Shown piece after piece: positions 53,266 through 64,000 of a stretch of DNA of 64,000 nucleotides (within the stretch, counting starts at the first letter, position 1; each line of letters begins with the position of its first letter). The position numbers and the translations under genes are program-made. A model generated the notes under the pieces. That model made no database searches and had not been told where the DNA came from. It worked only from the letters and a program-made list of their open reading frames with translations. Location of the stretch: positions 1 through 64,000 of the forward strand of contig JABVXV010000223.1 in assembly GCA_013365325.1 (NCBI GenBank), given 5' to 3'. This stretch comes from Dipetalonema caudispina. Taxonomy: Eukaryota > Nematoda > Chromadorea > Rhabditida > Onchocercidae.

Positions 53266-53512
53266 AACATTTTCATTGAAATCCTGAAAATTTGAGAAAT
53301 CATAATAATATTTTCATTTTAAATCTTGAAAATCTGAGAAATCATAATAATATTTTCATTTTAAATCTTGAAAATTTGAGAAATCATAATAATATTTTCA
53401 TTTTAAATCTTGAAAATTTGAGAAATCATAATAATATTTTTCATTTTAAATCTTGAAAATTTGAGAAATCATAATAATATTTTCATTTTAAATCTTGAAA
53501 ATTTGAGAAATC
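53266..53512. repeat. Tandem array of a 42-bp unit, about 5.8 copies
   Basis: Units carrying TTGAAAATTTGAGAAATC recur at starts 53294, 53336, 53378, 53420, 53463 and 53505, so the period is 42 bp with one 1-nt insertion (an extra T). Copies are nearly identical. The first is partial and diverged (ATTGAAATCCTG). Confidence 0.95.
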
Positions 53513-54165
53513 ACTAATGATTAGTTTCTTTTTTTTTTCTCTCTCAAAGTTTTTCAACAATTTTATATTCATTTAAATGCTACGTAGCATTCAACAATCA
53601 TCAATACAATTATTCATTTAGTAATTAAGCAAACAAACTTAACCTTTTTATCTCATATATTAGGATTATTAGCAACAAGGTTAAAGAAAAACAAAAAAGA
53701 TGAATGTAAGAAAATATCATCCTGAAGAAAAAAAAGGATTGTTTCATTTGCATTTTACATTTCAAATTTATTTCATAAAAAGAATTCGACGATCAACTTC
53801 ATTATTACTATCTAAAAGAGGAATAAATAAGAATTCTTGGTAAGTTTTATCCACAATTTCACTCTTATCATTTTGTTGTTTACTATTCTAATAAAATAGA
53901 AAGAATTTTTTTAAGAAAAAAGACATATTAAAGTTTTCTTCCCTTTTTTTTTTTTTTTTTTGCCATTTTATTTTTCAACAATAATAAATGTTTGATTCGG
54001 ATAAAAAATTTGATATATTAAAATATTTTGCATTCATTCATTTGCATATACATATTTGGTAGTAAGAAAAGATAATCAATAATTGCTATAATTCAATATA
54101 GTGATTATTTTGAAAAGAATTAAATTAAACTAAATTAAAATAATTTACTACAATTAATCGTTTCT

Positions 54166-54375
54166 ATGGTTATCATCGAAAGATTTCGTTTAAAAATTAC
54201 AACATTAATTATTTCCTTATCAGTACTATGTAATTTTTCTTTTTCACAAATATACATGATAGTGTATTTAGTGGACATAGTCCACAATAATGATCTAAAC
54301 ATTAATCAATTCTATGGAATATTTTCGATTTGTTCTATTCATTATCATGAAAGTAATCCGACGAATGATAATTAA
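54166..54375 (+). other. Unrecognised small open frame with signal-peptide-like start
   Basis: An ATG frame of 69 codons. The start has basic residues, then a hydrophobic core (LIISLSVLCNFSFS), and a polar end follows. There is no homology that I recognise and no convincing splice sites. It could be chance in AT-rich DNA. Confidence 0.15.
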
Positions 54376-55289
54376 ACGGTATTAATTAACAAGCGCAAAA
54401 AGAACATCTGTTTGCATTAGGAAAAGTTAATGGTGCAAACAATTTTATGTATGAATAAATATCGTTGAAGTGTACATAACATAAAATGGATTAATAATTC
54501 ATTAATTATATTAAAATCCTTCCATATGGAAGTCATTAATTGTATGATGAAGAGATGAAGGCATAAATGTCCTTTTCTATGATTTCGTAATTTTAATTTT
54601 CAATCATTTTAATTTTCGCACATTTTAAAAGAATATATCGTTTCAATTTCCTATTAGAATTGGGAAAAATAATCAATACTTCCTTTTAATCTCTTTCATT
54701 TTCAAATAAACATAGAGCATAAAGATAGAAAACTTTCGTATAAATGGATTAAATAATTTACGATTGTAATTAAATTACTATCAATAGCTTAAAAATTTAT
54801 AAAATACACTTCAAATTATTGCTATTATCACAACAATTATCATTCTAAATTAATTTTTTTTTTTCGCAAATAAAATCAATTTATTCAACTAAATCAATAA
54901 ACTATTTCATAAATCATTCAATCGTCAGTAAAATCATTGTAATTTATGGAAACTCAAAACGAATCTTACTTTTAAGACAAATATGGTAAAAGAAACTTGA
55001 AGTGGCATAAAATTCATCGTTCAAGATACATCCTTCAGATCTATCATCCATCATTTATCAAAGTTTAATTTTCAATCCAAAATTCACTGAAAATGCCTTG
55101 ATGTTTTTTTTTTTTTTACTTTTTACAAGCGTTATTTTTAGAATTTTTCATCTTTTGAAATGTTAACTTTACGTCATTTTAGTGAAAAGAAAAAAAAAAT
55201 TCAAGCACTTTTTTGATATATGACAATTTTTTACAAATGGAAAAATTGAGAAATGAAAAAAAAAAAAAAAACGGAAATAGTTATCAGAA

Positions 55290-55329
55290 AAGATGATATG
55301 ATAAATGATTTATTTTATCATATCATCTT
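55290..55329. repeat. Perfect 16-bp inverted repeat with 8-nt loop
   Basis: Arm AAGATGATATGATAAA (55290-55305), loop TGATTTAT, and exact reverse complement at 55314-55329. Confidence 0.92.
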
Positions 55330-57936
55330 GAAAATAAGAAAGAAAAAAGTTTTTTTGACATACCTTAAAATAAAAATTTTTCTTTTTTAAAGTGTTGTAT
55401 AGGAGAAGTAAAAGAACAGATTTAAAGGATTTAGACTAAGCTTACTATGGAAAAATTGGAGTATTAAAAAGCCAAACTATATAAAATTAAGTCTTTCTCT
55501 TGGGATTAACAAAGGAATCAAACAAATGAGGCATTTTTTTTTTCTTTTTTTTTAGATGCAATATTTTGACAACGTTGAAAAAAAAAAAAAAAAAATTTGA
55601 TCGACAAAAAAAATAATTCAAGTTGTACGAAATAAGCATACGATAAGTTTAGCATATTTCGAAATTACTCATCTAATAACTTCAATTATTTTTCACTTCT
55701 TTAGTCAAGAAAACACCATAATTTGTAATTTAAAATTTTAATGCTAATGTGAATTTAATGGAAAAAAATATTTGTTCACAAAATTCTATTAGTATCAGAA
55801 AATCTAATACTAATAAATCGGCAGTCGTAGTATTGATGAAAACTTAAGCAACAAGCCGATGAGCAATTTCCATTTTGTTGAATGAAGGAATCAGAATGGC
55901 AATCGATCGAAGGAATTGATGGTATTATACCCGTTTGAATTAATGAATAGCAACGATATGGAAGGGATCAACAACATTATGCTTACATGCTGCAATAAAT
56001 AATGAAAATGAAAATGATTGAAATAACGAAAAATTATATTAAAAGTTGATTGAAACATTCAAAATGTTACCCAATCGAAAGATTCGATTGAATGAATCAA
56101 TAAATGGATAAGAATGTTGCAAGGAAACTTGAAAATGAAAATAACTTTTTTGATAATTGAAAGAGCGGAAATGAATTTAAAAAAAAATACAGTAAGATTG
56201 ACAACAATTAATTAAAGGAAACTTATGTTGCCAATTACTTTTTTTTTTTTTTTTTAGTATCTTTAATAAAATTAAACTAAGAAATGTCACATTTCCTTCC
56301 TTCCTTGTCTTTTTTTTCCGGAATAAATTATTGGATTTTAAAAGTATTATATCTTCAGGAAAACCATTCTTTTCTATCGTTAATTTATCGTTTTTTTTTT
56401 TCACGAATATTTTCTGCTATTTTTCATAGTAACAAAATACATACTTTTGAAAAAAACTAATCAGAAGGAATTGTTGAAATTCATTTGAATTTCATAATTT
56501 CATTCTATATTCGTTTAATCCATACCTATTTTACTTCTAATTTATTTCAAATAGCTTTGATGTAATATATTTTATTTTATGATATATAAGTTGGTTAGAG
56601 GCAAATTCTCTTTACATCCATCCTTTCGTTGAGCTTCAAATATCACCTACAACTGTCCACTGATCAGAAAGATGATAGTGATGAGATAACTTGGCTGATC
56701 ATTATATGAACATTAAATATTTCCATTCTATATCCATTTTGCTTAAATTTCAAAATCAAAACTTTTCAAGATATGATGAATAAGAAGTTAAGGATATCGG
56801 ACAAAATAAATGGCCAAATAGCTAATAACCGATTAACTTAGCTTACATAACAAAGGTAGAAATATCAAACATAAAATTCTCCCGAGATTACGCATAAATT
56901 TACATATACAAGCAGAAATTTTGAAGAGAAAGTGGAAGTAAAAAAAAAAAAGAAAAATCAAAGTATCTTTCGACATTTACGTATAATATCAAATTGACTT
57001 AAAAATTATTTAGACAAATTTGGATGTTTCTCTTGAAAATAATTGAAATTGCCGAAAAATGACTGAAATTTGTCTAAACATGAAAAGATCAATTTTTTTA
57101 CAGATCCTAGAAATCTTGAGTAAAAGGATTTTTTGTGGGAAAAGTTGAAAATTCAAGGTTAAATGAAAATTTCAAAAATTCAAGCAAAAATTTTAAGTGT
57201 CACATCAAAACAACAAGCAATGGATATCCAAGTTAATTTACCTATTCCTAATGCACTTAATTGGATAGAAAAAAAGCTTATTTAATTAAACAATTCAACT
57301 AGAAGGAAATGACTTATTCTGCTTATATGCTATAATCTCGACTTAACCCAAATCACTCCTATATTTATTTTCCGGATAATCAACTCTTCAGGTTCTTTTA
57401 TATAAGCCTGAACTTTATCTTTTCACACCTATTTCTTTACTGAATGTACAAAGAAAATTTCTTTTTTTCCTAACAATTCGAAGAATTGAAGTGGACAAAA
57501 TTTGATGATTAAATTTTGGACCATTTATTATAGTGGAACAAATATTTTGAATTATACAATAAAAATGAAAATTGAATTTGGAATAGTTGAATTTGGAATC
57601 TGAAGTACATTTACGTTTGCAAGAAAGCAACGAATGGAACAAAACAGACTAGCAATGACTTACTAAATTTATAAGTAAACAACTAAAGAAATAAGAAAAT
57701 AAGCACCGAGTAATTTTAAATTCCAATAATGTCTGCTAAAAATACTTACTAATTCTTCCTACGACATAACATATAATCGAAAAATATTTGAAGAAAAGCT
57801 AAAAATTTATAAAAAATACATCGAGTAATGGATTAGTTTAAAGAAGTATTTTAATAAATAAACAAATAAGTTAAAGCTAAATGAATAATTTCATCATTTT
57901 AATATGATTTGTTAATGCATCAGTACTGATAGGAAA

Positions 57937-58032
57937 TAACAACAACAACAACAACAACAATAACAACAACAATAACAACAACAATAACAACAACAATAAC
58001 AACAACAATAACAACAACAACAACAACAACAA
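57937..58032. repeat. (AAC)n microsatellite with 12-bp higher-order period
   Basis: An AAC array in which every fourth triplet is AAT across the middle, giving a regular AATAACAACAAC 12-mer flanked by pure AAC. Confidence 0.93.
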
Positions 58033-58118
58033 TGGTAACAAACGAAAATGCGGGAAAAAAGCTAATCCCTAGATTGTTGAAAAGGTCAAGGAATTGAATT
58101 CATGAAATTGAATGGGAT

Positions 58119-58145
58119 TATCATCATCATCATCATCATCATCAT
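58119..58145. repeat. (ATC)n microsatellite
   Basis: About nine ATC units. Confidence 0.9.
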
Positions 58146-60818
58146 GTTGATATGGTGGTATAGGATAGTGAAGAAGGTAAGATTTGAAGAAGCACTCTTC
58201 ATATGATTTGTGACTTTATGGCATTTGCGGGAAGGACAAAAAGGGAAGATGGATGAGAAATGGGACAGAAGAGAGGAAAATAGGATTGCTTTAGATTTTA
58301 CTGAAAGCTCCGCCCGATTTTGTGGTCATTTATGTGGTCATTCATGACACTTTGCAAAATGATGTGCATAGATGTGTGAAGGAAGAGGAGATATTTTACA
58401 ACTAATTTTGATTATTCAATCTTTTAATTTTGGAAAAGATTTTCGAAATATTAAGAAATCCTTGAAATTTATATACCATGGTTGAAATGAAATGAATGAG
58501 GCATAGAGAAAAGAGTTTACTCGGGGGATTTGATGTTAAAGATAGAGATAAAATTTAAATATCGTAGAAAGAAAAAAGTAATTAATGCTATTAGAAATTG
58601 TTTTCTTTCAAGCAAAAAGTCATCTTTGGAATGTTAAATTAATTTTGATCTTTTTCCTCTTCTTCATACTTTCAAATTTTATTGCTAATTTCTCTCTGTC
58701 TCTTTTTTTTTTTTTTTTCGTGCTGATTGAAAAAATGTTTAAAAGTAATATTTGTTATCAATGTAAATCATTAAATTAAAATGATTACAGAATTTAAATT
58801 ATAGGAATTGTAAGTTGGTAATATAAAATAGGAAGAAATTATAAGTTGAAATATCATACGAAGGGAAATATTTGATGATATTATGGCATGAGAAGAAAAT
58901 ATATTCGTTGAAAATTCAAGAAAGTGATTGAGAATGATCGAGAAAGTTTACACTTTAGTAAGGTACATGATTGAACTGCACTGTTTGAAAGGTAATTTAA
59001 AAAAAAACAAAACAAAAAATGGAACTTGCAACCAATTAATTAAAGTAACTTGATAAGAAGCAAAAAGTTGAAAATTCAAAGTTTTGCAAATTTTAAAAAC
59101 TAAAATAGGAAATGAACACTTTCTACATTATCATTTAAAGAATATTTTACGCCTCATAAAATTATCCTATAGTTTTTTTTTTTTTTTCTCTTTTTTATTT
59201 TTTGAGGAGAAATTAAATATCGATCAAAAAATTATGAGAAAATCATAGCAAGATCATTATTATTGACTAAATTGCTATTAATGATATTTCAAATAATTGG
59301 TTGAAATTTTCAAATAATATCCAAATTTTTCAACATGAAATAATTCAAAATGATAAATATATGGTAGCAACAGTGAGGAATTTTTTCCCGTTTTTTTTTT
59401 TTTTTTTTTTTTTTTGGTAAAAAATTTAAATATTAACAAGTAAAAGTGAAGGTTAGAAGCTAGAAAGAATGTTGAATCATATATTGAAAATTAAACATTT
59501 GACAAAAAAAAAAAAAAGAATTTGATAACAGATACATACATAAAGAAAAGAGTCCCATCATCTTGCATATTTTATAACCTATAATAAAAATACTTTTAAG
59601 ATGAGATAAAAAAAGTACAATGAATCACTTTTTTTTTTGCCTTTTTTTTTATTGCAAGAATGTATGTTCTCGAGAAAATCTCACTTCTTTTGCGAAATTC
59701 GCGCGATTCTATTGATTAAATAATTGGATAATTCGAGAGTAGATAAGCAAAAAGAAAATCGAAGTGTTACTAGCTGAATTAATAAACTGATAGAGTGATA
59801 TAAATGAATTTATTGTAAAAGTGAAATTCTATGAAAAATAATTGCAATTTAAAGTTGAACAAGCGATTCAATCTAAAAATTTACACTGAAATTGCGCGAA
59901 ATTGGTAAATAATAATTCTTTATGAAATAGAAGATTTGATACCTGGAATCAAAGTTCAAACGAATGAAATTGAAATTCACGTCAAAATGCACGTAAAGAA
60001 GCAAATTTAAAATGATCGCAATCAAAATTCAGAAAAGACAAATTATCACTTTTTTCCCGAAACTATTATGAGCCAATAATTTTAGATGCCAATATAATTT
60101 ATAAAATGACAACTATAAAACTAAGAAAGTTTCATTTTCTCATAATTTTTGTTGAAAACCGGAAAAATATATTCAAATAGGTCACTTTTTTTTTTTTTTT
60201 TTCATTTTTCATAATATAAACGGGAAGAAACTATTCAAAACGATTCATCTATGAGAAAATTAGAAGGAATTAGTGGAAATGCAATGAATTTGAGGAAGAA
60301 AAAAAGTATCATTTCAAGTAATCGTCAGAATCATTGAAAAGAGAAAATTGTCTGTTTAATTTGAATTGAATTAATAGGCGGAAAAAAGTGTTAAATTTCT
60401 ATAAAATAAAAAAAAAAAAATATTTCATATCAAAACGATGTATCAATCAATAAAGTAGTAGTATAATGATGAATTAAAATATATAATGCACTGATCATCT
60501 ACTTGATCAGATTTTTTTTTTTTTTTTGAAAATTGAAAGACAATGTAATGATATAAATTTTGTTTAGTTCGAAAATTAAGAAGTTTTTTTCTTTTTTTTT
60601 TTTTTAGAATTTAGACAAAATTTTTCAAAAGACATAAATTAGTCGGAATTGCGCAAGCTCTTTTGTTCTAGCTGCTAAATGATTAGTAGCAAGAACTATA
60701 ATATCATTATTAAGATTGTTTTGGAAAAAAAAAAGTAAGCTAAAAATGGAGAAGATTAAAATTAGCTAAGCTAATTGAAAAGTTTATTTAGCAGAAAACA
60801 AATCGATTTGTTTTTACG

Positions 60819-60894
60819 TCATTTACGTGATTGAACATAGTTCATTGAATTATCATCATCCGTAAATAAATTTTCGTAATCAGCATATTTTTCT

Positions 60895-60927
<33 letters not shown>

Positions 60928-61046
60928 AAGGAGAACGAACGATCCGAATGAATGCATATATGTTTACATATGGTGACAACCAACCTTTTGACAATGTTTA
61001 CTTTTTGCATCAACACGGTAGCTCTTCCGTAACAGTCGAAATTTGA
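60819..61046 (-). CDS. Possible 3' end of an unrecognised - strand gene (two exons)
   Basis: The last exon would be 60892-60819, after a long poly(T)GCAG acceptor. It encodes YADYENLFTDDDNSMNYVQ then SRK and a TGA, entered in phase 1. An upstream candidate exon, 61046-61002, encodes KFRLLRKSYRVDAK and leaves in phase 1 at AAA|GTAAAC, joining as AKKKYADY. The acid-rich tail and the phase match are the only support. No earlier exon was found up to 64000, so the rest may lie beyond the window. I do not recognise the protein. Confidence 0.3.
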
Positions 61047-61419
61047 CTTCGAAAAATTGAAAAATGACTTTCCGATGAAAGATTTAATGTGATGGAGAAG
61101 ATATACTGTTTGATTTAAAAGAGAGGAAAACAAAAAAGAATGAGCAAAGGAATAGATGATAATGATAATGATAATACTACAGTATATTATTATAGTTATA
61201 ATGATAAATATTGAATGATTATATTCAAACATAATAGTTATGATGATTGTAAATGATAATGATAGCATAAGTGTAAGTATTAGAGGATCGATCATATATA
61301 TGAGTATCAATTGCCACTGATAATGATAACGATTGATATTATTAGTGATTATTAGAGTAATATCATAGCTGTGACAATGATACATGATCCGGCAAATTTC
61401 TTAAAAATTTCGTTTTATA

Positions 61420-61444
61420 TGTGTATGTGTATGTGTGTGTGTGT
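61420..61444. repeat. (GT)n microsatellite
   Basis: GTGTATGTGT-type array. Confidence 0.85.
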
Positions 61445-63361
61445 AGAAGTGATAAATGTAAATCTGACGATAGTATCATCATGTTAACAACGATAAATGT
61501 CACTCTTATCAGTCCTGTTATCAGTGATAGGTAGTTGATAAATGTTTAGTTGCTAATAAAAGAATGACTACTTGTTATTTGCTAATATTTCCATGATCAG
61601 TATTAGATGAATAAAAGAAAAGGAAGGAAAACAAAACATTAAAATATCATCAAATTCTTAAAAAAAAAAGAAATCATTTGTTTCTGAAAATGTTTCAATA
61701 TATCTGATAAAATCGGGAAATAATCAGATCATCCGCTGATTAGATTATCGAAATGATTTGAAAAGCAAATATAGGTGAAAATATTTAAGTGAAACATGAA
61801 TATATACACAAAAAAGAAAATGTTACTGAAAATTGAGATCATTTCATTAATTAGTTCTTAACTTTCCGAAAATTTCATACGGTGAGAATTGTAATATCTA
61901 AAATAAGCTATCGTTTGACAATTAAAAGTTAATACTGTAAGCGTAAAAAAAAGTAAATACAATCATTCTAGTAAATGAATTTCAATAATTTAAAGCCAGT
62001 AATTTATTGATCGCATAAAGAAACTATCTAACGCACGTGGAATTAACGTGATATTTGCGTATCGATGAATTAATTAAGTAACAGTAGTACTATTTCTATT
62101 ATATCGATAGATTAGATTATTTACTGTTGTTGCTACCTTTAAAATTGCTATGTCCCTAGAAGAGGAAGAAATATAAAATCCAAATTTGTCAAAAATTTTT
62201 GAAATGAAATGAAAGAAAAGGAAGTAATAGGACCATATACCATCTTTTTTTTTCAAAAATAAAAAAAAAAAAAGGAGAAAAAATTGAAGGAAGGAAAAAA
62301 TTGCACATTTTTATTGGAAAGAGTAGAAAATTATAGTATTTCACAATGAATAAATTGAAGTATTTGAAATGTTCCTTTCGTGCTTCTTACCATTCCATTC
62401 TTTAAAATCATTTCATCATTCTTTTCAAAAATTTGTTTGATCCGAAAATTTTATTTAAAAAAGTAAAAAGAAAAAAAAAAAATAGAATAGAATAAAATAA
62501 TATATTATTTGCCAGTTGACAAATAACAACAATGTCAATGACAGCAAATTGCAATGATCTAATGTATAATTTGGATGATTATTTGATGATTTTAATGGTT
62601 TACATAAATTTTACGGACAGATGTTATGTTTATCCGGCAATATCTAATTGCCTATCCGATACATTATGTACTTCTCATCATTTTTTTTTTCCTTTTTTTT
62701 TTTCGGAAAATTAGAAAATAAACCGGATATTTGATGCCAATATGTCTGTTATTAGTGGTATCAATGAATTTCATATGAAACAATTATAACTTCAGTAATG
62801 TTAATTTTTGCGAGAAAAGAATGTTCATCAAAACAAAAATGTATTTTTAATCAACAGATTAATTAGTTAGAATTATCGATATAAAATTACTTTCCATGGT
62901 TTATTTGGAAAACCAGAAGATCGATTAATTGTGATATCGAAACTTGGAGAATAAAATGTGATCAATCATTGGAAGATGATGAAAAATGCAAAATTGAGCA
63001 AAACTGGTGGAAATATACGGACAGGTTTTCTCGAATTATTTCACATATTAACATTTGCAAGTTATTGAAATTTGATTATATAAACGAAAGATGGTGAAAA
63101 AACACTAATGAAATTATATGCAAATAGCAAAATAACAAATGGATGTAAAATTTTAGAAATAATTTTGTAGAATTAATGAAAATATGTGTAAACAAACATA
63201 AAAAAAAGGAAATGATAATAAAATTGAATCATCCATCGTTTCCAACAAATAAAATAAAGCAAAATTAAATCTGTTGATGAAACATGCGGATATACATATA
63301 AAGACAGTTATTGGAAATATATGGACAACAAAAAATGAATCAAAATGTGAATAGATGATGA

Positions 63362-63396
63362 AGAGAGAGAGAGAGAGAGAGAGTGAGAGAGAGAGT
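63362..63396. repeat. (GA)n microsatellite
   Basis: About 16 GA units with one T interruption. Confidence 0.92.
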
Positions 63397-63782
63397 TGTA
63401 AAATATCCGATATAATCAATCTTACACAAATATAAAAATATTTCAATAAATTTTGGTATATTTTATTTGCTAATATCTGTCAACTATTTGTTACTATTTG
63501 TTCAAATGGAATGTAAAAAAAAAAGAAGAAAAAAGTTTCAATTTTAATTATAAAATTTCAATGTACTTTGAGAATTATATACTTTTATAAATTTAATAGC
63601 ATTATTAAATTAATCTTTTTGTTTTCCATTTATTCATTCTTTTCTGCATATTATATACATCGTAAAAATAAATTTTTCATTCTTTGTTTTGCTTTGTTCT
63701 CGTATATTTTATTGAATTAAATAAAGTAATTGAGTAAAATGTTTTAGGCAATTTATATTTTTAAACAAATATATTTGAAAGG

Positions 63783-63810
63783 AGAAAGAGAGGGAGAGGG
63801 AGAGAGAAAG
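63783..63810. repeat. GA-rich imperfect microsatellite
   Basis: GAGAAAGAGAGGGAGAGGG-type purine tract. Confidence 0.8.
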
Positions 63811-64000
63811 GCCTGAAGAGATAAATAATTTCAAAAATTATTCAAATTATGAAAAAAGCATGTAATTGATAGCAAATAAACTTTCGCTCAATTAGTCAGC
63901 CGGAATAACTTTATTTTACGTAACTTTACGTTTCGTCACGTACTTGTATCACATTCTTTTACTTAATCGTTTATCTATGTTACTCAAAGTAATACGGTAG

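Larger units (their letters stand above)
49471..60818. other. Upstream of lat-1; no gene seen
   Basis: About 11 kb without recognisable exons. It probably includes the lat-1 promoter and 5' UTR. It holds poly(A)/poly(T) runs, ATC and AAC arrays, a 42-bp tandem array at 53266-53512 and a perfect 16-bp inverted repeat at 55290-55329. Confidence 0.55.
61047..64000. other. No gene seen
   Basis: AT-rich sequence with GT and GA arrays. Short open frames (such as 62532-62714 +, 63153-63446 -) run through poly(T) or GA/CT repeats and look like chance. Confidence 0.5.

Noticed and set aside
61060..61385. Upper part of the long - strand frame ending at 60819
   Set aside because: It is I/Y-rich translation of ATA/ATC-type low-complexity sequence. 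Only the terminal portion after the GCAG acceptor looks like an exon.

Overview
The window looks like nuclear DNA of a nematode, most likely a filarial or other spirurid roundworm. It is very AT-rich and full of poly(A)/poly(T) runs and microsatellites. Its genes are split into many short exons with nematode-style acceptors (TTTCAG, TTTGCAG, TTTTAG) and GTAAGT-like donors. I assembled three genes by hand from exon homology, splice sites and reading-phase bookkeeping. For all three the exon lengths sum to a multiple of three. The filarial assignment is inference; the nematode assignment is firmer. There are no prokaryotic features, no CRISPR array, and no tRNA or rRNA gene that I could see.

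Layout. (1) 1-4577: no gene seen; begins with a (TTA)n microsatellite. (2) 4578-11730, + strand, 14 exons: an Inscuteable homologue of 914 residues, with the N-terminal segment that binds LGN/Pins/GPR, a long polar linker, Armadillo-like repeats and a C-terminal PDZ ligand. (3) 13261-18022, - strand, 12 exons: a secreted protein of 509 residues built from two copies of a 12-cysteine domain with almost identical cysteine spacing and two matching intron positions. I could not name this gene. It converges tail-to-tail on the Inscuteable gene. (4) 18023-22346: non-coding. (5) 22347-49470, - strand, about 17-18 exons over 27 kb: latrophilin (lat-1), an adhesion GPCR with signal peptide, SUEL/RBL lectin domain, Ser/Thr linker, hormone-receptor motif, GAIN/GPS, seven membrane segments and a proline-rich tail (about 1028-1031 residues). 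Its first two introns take up 16 kb. (6) 49471-64000: mostly non-coding and repeat-rich, with a possible 3' end of another - strand gene near 60.8-61.05 kb.

The most interesting signals are in lat-1. Two different exons encode the C-terminal half of the lectin domain. Both enter in phase 2 and leave in phase 1, so including both would break the frame, as expected of mutually exclusive exons. A phase-incompatible cassette in the cytoplasmic tail and two phase-0 donors just after TM7 suggest that the intracellular end is alternatively spliced too. The duplicated 12-cysteine protein is the best candidate for something not yet described.

Inscuteable and latrophilin both act in oriented division and polarity in animals (known of the families). 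Their neighbourhood here may be coincidental.
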